Of a DNA stretch of 13,677 nucleotides, positions 8,001 through 13,677 are shown in pieces. The notes beneath the pieces were generated by a model. It did not search any database. It was given only the letters and a program-made list of their open reading frames with translations, and was not told where the DNA came from. Source of the stretch: Suilimivivens sp964393865 (GTDB lineage Bacteria; Bacillota; Clostridia; Lachnospirales; Lachnospiraceae); contig CAYMUW010000057.1 of the NCBI GenBank assembly GCA_964393865.1, forward strand, positions 1 to 13,677, in the 5' to 3' direction. Position numbers and translations under genes: made by a program. Position 1 is the first letter of the stretch. Every line of letters starts with the position of its first letter.

Positions 8001-8447
8001 GCCCTGTGAGAGTTTTTTGGGAACTTCTCCGGCAAGACAGCCGCTTAGTGCGATTAAACCCTTATGATGCTCGGAAAGGGCCTTAAAATCGATTCTGGGA
8101 CGGTAATAAAAGCCGTCCGTAAAGCCAAGTGATACCAGCTTAATAAGATTCTGATATCCTTCGTTATTTTCGGCAAGCAGTACAAGGTGGTAATAACCAC
8201 GGTCATTTTTATTTGTCATGGAATCCTGTGCAACATACACCTCGCACCCGATGACCGGATGGATGCCGGCTTCTTTGGCGCATTTATAGAACTCTACCAC
8301 TCCATACATGACCCCGTGGTCTGTTATGGCCGCGCTTTTCATCCCAAGTTCCTTAACCTGTTTTATATATTCAGGGATCTTATTTGAACCGTCTAACAGA
8401 CTGTAAGGCGTGTGGGAGTGTAAATGTGCAAATGGTATTTGATTCAT
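5046..8447 (-). CDS. dnaE: DNA polymerase III alpha subunit, DnaE type
   Basis: This 1133-residue protein is a full-length C-family replicative polymerase and copies DNA as the catalytic core of the holoenzyme. Visible parts in order: an N-terminal PHP domain with HLHSH (residues 8-12), ITDHG (41-45) and GCEVYVA (67-73); the palm with GPGRGSAAGS and PDIDIDF (D396 and D398 catalytic), then MDFLGLRTL (D549, third catalytic Asp); the fingers motif with YQEQVMQI; a clamp-binding motif QTPLFDLF from Q905; and an OB fold at about 970-1055. The key PHP metal ligands look present, so PHP nuclease activity may be kept. The order of domains marks DnaE, not PolC. The start has AAAGGAGG at 8453-8460. It is the last gene of the minus-strand operon. 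Its presence beside an initiator suggests an element-borne copy, additional to the host chromosome gene. Confidence 0.97.
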   Translation of the reverse strand: MNQIPFAHLHSHTPYSLLDGSNKIPEYIKQVKELGMKSAAITDHGVMYGVVEFYKCAKEAGIHPVIGCEVYVAQDSMTNKNDRGYYHLVLLAENNEGYQNLIKLVSLGFTDGFYYRPRIDFKALSEHHKGLIALSGCLAGEVPKKLSQGNYKGACETALRYQSLFGSENYFLELQDHGIPDQKKVNQELIRMHNELGLPLVATNDVHYTRKEDAEAHDVLLCIQTKKLLTDKDRLRYEGDQYYVKSPEEMYQLFPEIPEALENTEKIASRCQVEFTFNHYHLPKFEPPEGYDSWGYLNKLCRDGLMERYPGCYKDHEDSLSYELNTIRKMGFVDYFLITWDFINFAKENGIPVGPGRGSAAGSLVAYCLKITEVDPKKYNLLFERFLNPERVTMPDIDIDFCYERRHEVIDYVVSKYGKDQVAQIVTFGTLAAKGVIRDVGRVLGIPSSTVSQISQLIPSDAKTTLDSALADVPELKKKYEGNDAIRRLIDISKCLEGLPRHTSTHAAGVVICPKEVSAFVPVCISSEGALTTQFVMTTLEELGLLKMDFLGLRTLTVIQKAKDAVKHNFNTEVTFDYKDAAVFQYISTGSTDGIFQLESSGMKSFMRQLKPQNLEDLIAGISLYRPGPMDFIPKYISGKADPAGINYEIPQLKEILDPTYGCIIYQEQVMQIVRALAGYNYGRADLVRRAMSKKKSKVMEEERQVFLFGNENVKGCISNGISEDAANRVYDQMIDFAKYAFNKSHATTYAVVAYQTAYLKYYYPAEFLAALMSSVRSDAGKTADYLLLSRQQSIPITKPDVSCGNMDFTVRRNAIVYSLASIRDVGDNCVLDLCSERSKKPFQDMKDFLSRMSGYSTFNKRTVEALIKAGAMDCFGHTRKHMMEHYPEILNRISYEKKNGMAGQTPLFDLFAVQKKASEEEFPLSVLLSYEKEVLGIYLSGHPLDEVYLQWISGVTAKSTDFQQSEGNFPLEDGKTVTIGGIISSVTEKQTRQKKKMAIVTLEDLVGSIDVVVFPQEYESYRNKLKEGEKVFFTGTVKEEEEKNATLIFKKMTPINDSISEVWLQFPNIQIYEKLNRTLEQVYANYKGNAEIKIYLKNTRQVKCLDTDHLMVNEESWNSLCGLLGQENVRLR

Positions 8448-8461
8448 ACGTTCCTCCTTTT

Positions 8462-8491
8462 AAAAATGCAGGTGCCTTACATGGCACCTGC
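8462..8491 (-). terminator. hairpin with T tract just before the dnaE RBS, possible attenuator
   Basis: GCAGGTGCC (8491-8483 on the minus strand) and GGCACCTGC (8476-8468) form a perfect 9-bp stem with a 6-nt loop. On the minus strand the stem is followed by ATTTTT and then at once by the AAAGGAGG of dnaE. It has terminator form but a short T tract, so it could lower dnaE transcription relative to the clamp-loader genes or act as a leader structure. Confidence 0.55.
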
Positions 8492-8507
8492 GGTAATGGT
8501 TTATGTA

Positions 8508-8548
8508 ATGGCAGTTCTGTCAGGCGTATAAAGTGACAGAATTGCCAT
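8508..8548 (-). other. 15-bp inverted repeat at the end of the +1 frame of dnaX
   Basis: Arms 8508-8522 and 8534-8548 are complementary at 14 of 15 positions with an 11-nt loop. The single mismatch is G-U in plus-strand RNA and C-A in minus-strand RNA. No T tract follows, so it is not a standard terminator. The TGA that closes the +1 extension of dnaX (8520-8522) is inside one arm. Possible roles are an RNA processing or stability element between dnaX and dnaE. Confidence 0.55.
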
Positions 8549-8768
8549 GGTAAATGATCTGTATCATGGAAAGCTCCGTATATACAGACAGGTATTTTTT
8601 TAATATCAGAAATACCGGATAAAGCGTTGTTTCGTAAGAAAACGCCCCGGTTTTCCTGCAGCAGTTTAGCGCCGTGGAAAACAAAGGACTTTCCAGATGC
8701 CTTTCAAGGCAATATTTAAGGTACCATTCCTCTATTATGCTTGGCCGGTAGACTACGGGAAGATTTTT
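8520..8768 (-). CDS. +1-frame extension of dnaX (candidate frameshifted tau C-terminus)
   Basis: Directly after the dnaX stop the +1 frame stays open for 82 codons to a TGA at 8520-8522. The predicted peptide is protein-like, with segments such as KNLPVVYRPSIIEEWYLKYC and CRKTGAFSYETTLYPVFLIL, and is rich in Tyr, Leu and Ile. It has no plausible start codon of its own: the same frame opens at 8813 after a TGATAA and holds no early ATG, GTG or TTG. The dnaX frame ends in CGA CCC TAA. A slip of the proline tRNA from CCC to CCT would enter this frame and give a protein of about 559 residues, close to normal for Gram-positive DnaX. A real frameshift mutation or sequence error is the alternative. 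I do not recognise the domain. Confidence 0.6.
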   Translation of the reverse strand, partial: KNLPVVYRPSIIEEWYLKYCLERHLESPLFSTALNCCRKTGAFSYETTLYPVFLILKKYLSVYTELSMIQIIYHGNSVTLYA

Positions 8769-10200
8769 AGGGTCGTATTTTAAACAGAACGGAGGCTGGC
8801 ATGGAGCCGGAGCTTATCATCTCCTCCCCATCCGGTGCTTCCGGTCTGTCTGATTGCATCCCCCCTTCCCGTTCCTTCTCCTCCTGGCAGTTATCGTAAT
8901 AAGCGGAATATAGTTCCTCATCGGTAAGCTGCTGGCTGCCGGAAGATGTTTCAAAAGGTATATCCTGTTGGTCTGCTGCGCAGAACTGCCCTCTGGACTG
9001 GGACGCCGCCTGTGACATGGTAATACCTGCAGATTGGGCGTGCGCCTGATTTTCTATCGTGGATCTGAGTTCTGCCAGTTCCTGCTCCAGTTTCCGGATT
9101 TTTGCCGACATGACGGTCGGATCGCTGTCCGTAAGTTCATGGTTGCTCATTTTTATGAACGCAAGCTTGATATCCATGGCGGGGTTTACGCTGCCCCTTA
9201 TGGAACTCCGCAGATCGCAGCACTGTTCGCACAGCCAGTAAAGGCGCTCGAAGCTCATGCCGCGACCAATCTCAAAAGCAGATTGGATGTAATCCTTGCT
9301 GTGCAGCACAGACTCCGGATCTCCGGTGGTCTTAATGGTAAGGATATCCATCAGAGCAGACAATATGGACTCTGTTATCAGGGCAGGCGATTTGCCCTGC
9401 CCTGTGAGTCCTTCCAGACAGTTGAGGGTGGATTGGGTGTCGTAGGACGATATCGCAGAAAGCGCTGCCAGAATGCGGTCGCTGTCCAATGATCCCAACC
9501 GCTTTTTTGCCGCTTCTGTCGTAATATTGCCGTCAGTGCTGGTTAAGAGCTGCTCCAGTATGCCCAGGGCATCACGCAGCCCGCCGCCGGCATTCCGTAT
9601 AATGAGATTCAGAGCGTCCTTTTCGCAGGCTGCATTCTGATCCTTTAGGACTTCTTTTAGGCGTTCCCGCATAGGTCCCGGCGCGATTGGATGGAAAACA
9701 TATTCCTCGCACCGGCTCCGTATGGTTACCGGTATTTTATGCAGTTCCGTCGTACAGAGGACAAATACGCAGTATGAAGGCGGTTCTTCCAGTGGCTTTA
9801 ACAGCGTATCGAAGGCTGCCGCAGAAAGGTTGTGAACCTCGTCTATGATAAATACTTTGCTCTTCAGCTGGACGGGACGGTATTTGGTCTGCGTCAGCAT
9901 TTCCTTTATCTTGTCAACACCGTTGTTTGAGGCGGCATCCAGTTCCAGCACATCAAGGCTTGTGCCGTATGCAAGGCAGTTAGGACATTGCCCGCAGGGT
10001 CCGTCTTCTGTCGGATGCTCGCAGTTTACAGCTTTTGAAAGAATTCGTGCTATCGTAGTTTTGCCGGTCCCTCTATGACCGGCAAACAGATAAGCGTGAC
10101 CGAATTTCTGAGAGGCAGACTGCTTCTTTAACGTAATAAGCACATCTTCCTGTCCTTTGACTTCGGTAAAGTCCTTCGGACGGTATAAATTGTATAACAT
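8767..10200 (-). CDS. dnaX: DNA polymerase III clamp-loader subunit gamma/tau
   Basis: This 477-residue AAA+ ATPase loads the sliding clamp and links polymerases. Seen in order: Walker A GHRGTGKT (41-48), a four-cysteine zinc site (C60, C69, C72, C75), Walker B VFIIDE (115-120), LLKPLEEPP (132-140) and the SRC arginine-finger motif (161-163). The clamp-loader lid and collar domain runs to about residue 350, followed by a Gln/Ser/Glu-rich linker. Walker A has His where family members often have Pro. The start ATG has AAAGGAGG at 10205-10212 and lies 39 nt after holB. The C-terminus ends abruptly at CCC TAA in a low-complexity tail, while a protein-like frame continues at +1. The protein as read may therefore be the short gamma-like form. 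Confidence 0.95.
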   Translation of the reverse strand: MLYNLYRPKDFTEVKGQEDVLITLKKQSASQKFGHAYLFAGHRGTGKTTIARILSKAVNCEHPTEDGPCGQCPNCLAYGTSLDVLELDAASNNGVDKIKEMLTQTKYRPVQLKSKVFIIDEVHNLSAAAFDTLLKPLEEPPSYCVFVLCTTELHKIPVTIRSRCEEYVFHPIAPGPMRERLKEVLKDQNAACEKDALNLIIRNAGGGLRDALGILEQLLTSTDGNITTEAAKKRLGSLDSDRILAALSAISSYDTQSTLNCLEGLTGQGKSPALITESILSALMDILTIKTTGDPESVLHSKDYIQSAFEIGRGMSFERLYWLCEQCCDLRSSIRGSVNPAMDIKLAFIKMSNHELTDSDPTVMSAKIRKLEQELAELRSTIENQAHAQSAGITMSQAASQSRGQFCAADQQDIPFETSSGSQQLTDEELYSAYYDNCQEEKEREGGMQSDRPEAPDGEEMISSGSMPASVLFKIRP

Positions 10201-10239
10201 TAAGTTCCTCCTTTATTTTAATGTTTCCGCTGCCGGATA

Positions 10240-11166
10240 CTACTGCTCCTTTACCATGGAACGTATCAGATCAAAAAAATCGTTTTTGGAATAGGTGCTG
10301 CTCTGCCATTGTTTCTGATGTGCAGACAGCCCGGAACAGACCTGATAGATATGGCGTAAGGAATAAAGCTCCGCAAGCCGTTTAAAGTCCATGCTGTTTT
10401 CGGCTCTTACAATTTTGAGTCTTTGCAGCAGGAGCTGTTCAAACAGGTAATAAAACATCTGCAGGGCCAACTGATAGTGCCCGGAATGCACTTCGTAGAA
10501 GTTTTCAGGGTCTTTTTCGCGGATCAGATGGAGTATCTGGAAAAAATCTTCCTTCCTCCGGGCCTGCATAAGCTTTTTGCAGGTTTCCAACAGCACGGGA
10601 TAGTAATCGCCCATGCCGTCTATGGCATGCGGGCAAAAGTCGCAGAGGTAAGCAGCGAACAATAATTCTTCCTGAGCAATTCCATTTTCCAAGAAGTATG
10701 GCGTTATCTCTTTTATGGACAAGGGAACAAATGAAATGATATTACAGCGGCTTTTTATCGTTTCCAGCAAAGCATCCCGATTACAGAGGAAAATAAGGAC
10801 ATTTGTGTTGTTTTTGTCCTCCAGCAGTTTCAGCAGCTTATTTTGCGCCTGTACGTTCATGTTTTCCGCATTGCATACCAGAAAGAATTTTTTCCCTTCT
10901 AACGCAGCAAGGGAACTTTTCTCAAGGAGGGTCAGAATATCCTCTACCTTTATCGTGTCCTGTTGCCTGTCAAGCAGGAAAAAATCGGGGTCTTTATACA
11001 GTTCATCGCTGTTGCACCCCATATACTGCGCGATGACATCCATTGCTGCCCGGCGTTTTCCAAGCCCCCGTTTTCCCAATAATATGAGGGGACCGGGATT
11101 TTGGGACCGGGCATAAGAATCAAGATTAAGGAATGCGTCATCGTTCCCTATGAAATTTTTATCCAT
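10240..11166 (-). CDS. holB: DNA polymerase III delta prime subunit
   Basis: The start is the ATG at 11164-11166, with AAAGGAGA about 9 nt upstream, giving 308 residues. A longer in-frame reading from 11274 would run through the preceding gene and is rejected. Delta prime is the stator of the clamp loader and normally does not hydrolyse ATP. Seen here: a degenerate P-loop GKRGLGKR (31-38), where Arg replaces the Thr/Ser; a degenerate Walker B region FFLVCNAE (94-101); NKLLKLLED (109-117); and an intact SRC motif (139-141) that would supply the arginine finger to DnaX. The zinc cysteines of some family members are missing. The start overlaps the stop of the upstream gene by 8 nt (ATGGATAA), which indicates translational coupling. 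dnaX follows after 39 nt. Confidence 0.9.
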   Translation of the reverse strand: MDKNFIGNDDAFLNLDSYARSQNPGPLILLGKRGLGKRRAAMDVIAQYMGCNSDELYKDPDFFLLDRQQDTIKVEDILTLLEKSSLAALEGKKFFLVCNAENMNVQAQNKLLKLLEDKNNTNVLIFLCNRDALLETIKSRCNIISFVPLSIKEITPYFLENGIAQEELLFAAYLCDFCPHAIDGMGDYYPVLLETCKKLMQARRKEDFFQILHLIREKDPENFYEVHSGHYQLALQMFYYLFEQLLLQRLKIVRAENSMDFKRLAELYSLRHIYQVCSGLSAHQKQWQSSTYSKNDFFDLIRSMVKEQ

Positions 11167-12145
11167 TTTCTGCGTTCTCCTTTTGTATATAAATATAATT
11201 GTTAAGTGCGGGGTCAAATACAGAGCCGCACTTGTCCCGGTTGCTGAACAGAAAATATTCAAGCTTCGTGACATCGTTCTGCAGCTGAATAGCGTTTTTT
11301 AAAATAATCGCCTCACGTATCATCGGTTTTCGGTCAGTACTCTCATATGCGCAGCCGATTGTGTGCATCAATAGGCTTTGTTCCTCCTCTGTCAGTTGGA
11401 AGTTATTGTTTTGCGATAGTGTCTGGTAAAGGAACTGCATCGTAAGTTCGTGCAGGTTCAGAGGGATTGATTCCGAAATGCGTTTCATTTCCGGAAACGG
11501 TTTTAGCATATTGACGGTTCCGATTGCATGAAGCAGTCCTCCAGCTATGATAAGGTCACTGTTGTAAGGCAGCATATAGGATGGGTTTAAATTGTACTGC
11601 TCCAGTGAATGTGCCATATATTTTGCGAGGCATGTAACGCTCACGCTATACACTAAAAACCCTCCGTTAAAATTATGGTGCCCTTTCAGGGTTGCAGGGA
11701 GCGTTTCAAAATCAGGAACGCTTGAGAAGATATGCTGCAGTAGATTACGGTAATTTGGCGACTTAACGGCTTCAATGTACTTGTGAAGCAATTTCAAATA
11801 ATTTTCTGTGTCTTTTTCAGAAATGCCGTTGACGTAATCTGAATATAGGTATTCATCCACAGGTTTCATATGGGTTATGACTAACTGGTAAGATGCATCC
11901 TGGTTCTGGACTACCATTCCCTTGACCTGAACTACTTTGCCTGCATAGGTTACATGAATCGTCTCCATGTTTTCTTCCCATATTTTGCCGAATATCGTTC
12001 CGGTACAATCCTGAAGCAGAACTTCCAAATATTTTTTCCTGTTTTCGTTTGTCTGCTTTTCTGTTATGTTTTTTGCATAGAAAGATGTTTCGATTGTTTT
12101 GGTAAAATATTCAGATATCCCTGAAATATAGATGTTCTTTGACAT
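11159..12145 (-). CDS. YhaM-like OB-fold/HD-domain protein with damaged HD site
   Basis: The 328-residue product has the architecture of the YhaM/CBF1 3'-5' exoribonuclease family. An N-terminal OB fold spans about 38-95 (YLEVLLQDCTGTIFGKIW, GKVVQVKGMV) and an HD-type helical domain spans about 115-290. In the family the HD domain has GGLLEHT and LLHDIGK. Here the matching segments are GHHNFNGGFLVYSVSV (155-170) and GGLLHAIGTV (202-211), so the His of EHT is Tyr166-Ser167 and the catalytic Asp of HD is Ala207. The nuclease site is probably dead, leaving a nucleic-acid-binding or structural role. RBS AAAGGAGG is at 12151-12158. It lies 15 nt after the preceding gene and overlaps holB, so it belongs to the replisome operon. 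The family assignment is from motif recall. Confidence 0.75.
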   Translation of the reverse strand: MSKNIYISGISEYFTKTIETSFYAKNITEKQTNENRKKYLEVLLQDCTGTIFGKIWEENMETIHVTYAGKVVQVKGMVVQNQDASYQLVITHMKPVDEYLYSDYVNGISEKDTENYLKLLHKYIEAVKSPNYRNLLQHIFSSVPDFETLPATLKGHHNFNGGFLVYSVSVTCLAKYMAHSLEQYNLNPSYMLPYNSDLIIAGGLLHAIGTVNMLKPFPEMKRISESIPLNLHELTMQFLYQTLSQNNNFQLTEEEQSLLMHTIGCAYESTDRKPMIREAIILKNAIQLQNDVTKLEYFLFSNRDKCGSVFDPALNNYIYIQKENAENG

Positions 12146-12160
12146 AAGTTCCTCCTTTTA

Positions 12161-13677
12161 TTAAACTGCCTGTTTAAAGGCGGTGCTATTTGCCAGTTCA
12201 TTTAAGAGCTGTTCATAATATCTTTTAATGAGCGTGTCCAGTTCCTCGCATTCCGGATACGCATAGGTAAGGGATGGCTCTAATAAGGAGCTTTTTACCT
12301 TAAGAATCCGGTTGAAGTATATCTCTCCGCACCTTGCAAAAATTTCCGCCCGGCGGAAAAAATACTTTAAGTTATACTTGCTGGAACCGTTAAGCTTTTT
12401 GGTTATGGAAGGGTCAAGGTTTTTCATGTCCCTTAAAAATGCTGCTTTATATGCCTTCACAATTTCATCGAAGTCTACCTCAAGGGATAAATCACCAAGC
12501 TGATCGTCCAGCATATGGAAATGCTCGTGCAGGAACGACGATGGATTCTGTATATCCACGCACAGATTATGTATGCTCGGATAGTACAGACCGCTTGCCT
12601 TGTGCTTCCCAAGCTTCCGGAATCGCAATGTTACATCCGTGAAGCTGAAACCGGAAAAATACTGCCGGTTGATTGCCTTATACTCCTCTTCTATTTTGCT
12701 GACTGCGTTCAGATCTACGTCTTCATCAAATTCCACATACCCGAAGTAGTTAAGGAAGCCGGAGGTATCCATTGCCTTCTGGATGGATAACGGTATATTT
12801 TTTTTGGTGATGTATGCCGTTGCTATCTTTTTATGAAGGGATTCCCTGTGCTGGAATTCATTCTGGACATCCTGAAACACATCAGCAACCTGATAAAATA
12901 CATAAACCAGATTATAATATAGTATATAATCAGGGCTGTAGTAATATGGTGGGAAGTGTCCTTTTTGCTTGTTGGATTTACTGAACAGGAATTCCAGAGG
13001 CACAGCTTCCCTGTCCTTGAGAAAACGTATTAATGGAGCGCAGAAAGAGGACTCTTGGCTGTTTGGGTTAAGCTCATCGAGTGCCCTCGAAAAAATGTTG
13101 GTTATTAATGGGGAGATATCTTCTGATATGATCGAGTGGAGGCAGCTGCATATGGACATATGAGCTAAAAAATTATTGATGTCAATAATTTCAACGCTAT
13201 AATTCGGGCTATTCCTCATATAATAAAATCCCGGTTTCCTTTTTGAAGTTGAACCAATGCCACCATATACCTCAATCTTTTCTAATCCGTTAATCTCTAC
13301 TTTCAATATGTGGTTTGTTTTCAATGTCGCTGAGGCAATCTCTGCGCCGAGATGTCCTTTTGGATCCGGGAAAGAAAAGGATAGTTTACTCCTATATATT
13401 CCCGCAAGGTTGGATAAAAAAAGGATCCCCTGCTCTTCCAGAGAATCCTCGTTCTTGATTTTACATAGTTTTGACTGAATGTACTTCCCTATGATCTTAA
13501 TGATGTTATCATAATGAGATGCTGAATAATAGCTGATTACAGGAAATGAAAGGTTCAGAAAACTGTGCATATTTAATTTTGGGAGTATTGCCTTATAAGA
13601 ACTTTCCCTTTTTAGGCTGATGATCCGGCCGCCTTCAAGAAAATCCGTCTTCCTTGAGAATGATTCTGAAGCCGGTG
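12161..13677 (-). CDS. 5'-truncated zincin-like protein with HEHFH motif
   Basis: The frame stays open through the right edge, so the start lies outside the window. At least 505 residues are visible. An internal ATG at 13568-13570 has no ribosome binding site and the sequence before it reads naturally (GGRIISLKRESSYKAILPKL), so I do not use it as the start. Counting from that ATG as residue 1, HEHFH (348-352) matches the HExxH zinc motif inside SFLHEHFHMLDD. RRAEIFARCGEIYF follows about 55 residues later; E409 or E416 could be the third ligand. This pairing resembles zincin domains on mobile elements that carry EIFAR-like motifs, but I cannot name the family. The remainder is helical with no recognised domain. 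It is the most upstream visible gene of the operon and ends 15 nt before the YhaM-like gene. Confidence 0.7.
   Translation of the reverse strand, partial: PASESFSRKTDFLEGGRIISLKRESSYKAILPKLNMHSFLNLSFPVISYYSASHYDNIIKIIGKYIQSKLCKIKNEDSLEEQGILFLSNLAGIYRSKLSFSFPDPKGHLGAEIASATLKTNHILKVEINGLEKIEVYGGIGSTSKRKPGFYYMRNSPNYSVEIIDINNFLAHMSICSCLHSIISEDISPLITNIFSRALDELNPNSQESSFCAPLIRFLKDREAVPLEFLFSKSNKQKGHFPPYYYSPDYILYYNLVYVFYQVADVFQDVQNEFQHRESLHKKIATAYITKKNIPLSIQKAMDTSGFLNYFGYVEFDEDVDLNAVSKIEEEYKAINRQYFSGFSFTDVTLRFRKLGKHKASGLYYPSIHNLCVDIQNPSSFLHEHFHMLDDQLGDLSLEVDFDEIVKAYKAAFLRDMKNLDPSITKKLNGSSKYNLKYFFRRAEIFARCGEIYFNRILKVKSSLLEPSLTYAYPECEELDTLIKRYYEQLLNELANSTAFKQAV

Noticed and set aside
9502..9508. A-AAA-AAG heptamer in the dnaX frame (residues 232-233), identical to the E. 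coli dnaX -1 slip site
   Set aside because: It lies in the clamp-loader core, the -1 frame has no nearby stop to release a gamma-like product, and no ribosome-binding-like stimulator precedes it. Adjacent Lys codons explain it. A short GC stem just after it is worth noting only.
11167..11274. Longer N-terminus for HolB from 11274
   Set aside because: It would overlap the coding end of the upstream gene by over 100 nt. The ATG at 11166 has a good ribosome binding site, and delta prime proteins begin near that point.
13568..13570. ATG as the true start of the zincin-like gene
   Set aside because: There is no ribosome binding site, and the frame is open and protein-like upstream to the window edge.

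Overview
The window looks like the replication-control segment of a large plasmid, or plasmid-like phage, of a low-to-moderate-GC Firmicute, probably a Clostridia or Lachnospiraceae relative. The support is strong AAGGAGG-type ribosome binding sites, sigmaA-like promoters, Gram-positive-style DnaE, DnaX and HolB proteins, and a YhaM-like OB/HD protein. The taxonomic placement and the extrachromosomal nature are inferences. No rRNA, tRNA, transposase or CRISPR array was seen.

Left part (1-5045). A possible partial minus-strand reading frame sits at the left edge. A plus-strand gene (360-1811) encodes a winged-helix replication initiator of the iteron-plasmid type, with its own promoter and a clear terminator. 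It is followed by about 1.3 kb of very AT-rich DNA with at least 14 copies, plus one decayed copy, of an iteron with consensus TGATACCTTTTTTTTCGCC; nearly all are exactly 19 bp. At the right edge of the iteron field a good sigmaA promoter drives a gene (3295-4512, TTG start) for a cysteine-rich helix-turn-helix protein that I cannot name. The gap between that gene and the convergent dnaE holds a second, different array: eight DnaA-box-like units at an exact 21-bp period (4619-4775). A triple 11/12-bp tandem repeat (4853-4887) and the dnaE terminator follow.

Right part (5046-13677). One minus-strand operon reads, in transcription order: a gene cut by the right edge with an HEHFH zincin-like motif; a YhaM-type OB-fold/HD protein whose HD signature is damaged; holB (delta prime), overlapping its upstream neighbour by 8 nt; dnaX; two hairpins; and a full-length dnaE. 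The dnaX frame closes at CCC-TAA. A further 82 protein-like codons without a start codon continue in the +1 frame, suggesting programmed +1 frameshifting (or a sequence error) that would give a longer tau-like form.

Together the window combines an initiator, two different phased repeat arrays as origin or centromere candidates, and an element-encoded set of replicase catalytic and clamp-loader subunits. An element with its own polymerase III alpha, tau/gamma and delta prime could build a partly self-sufficient replisome on the host clamp. That is an inference from gene content.
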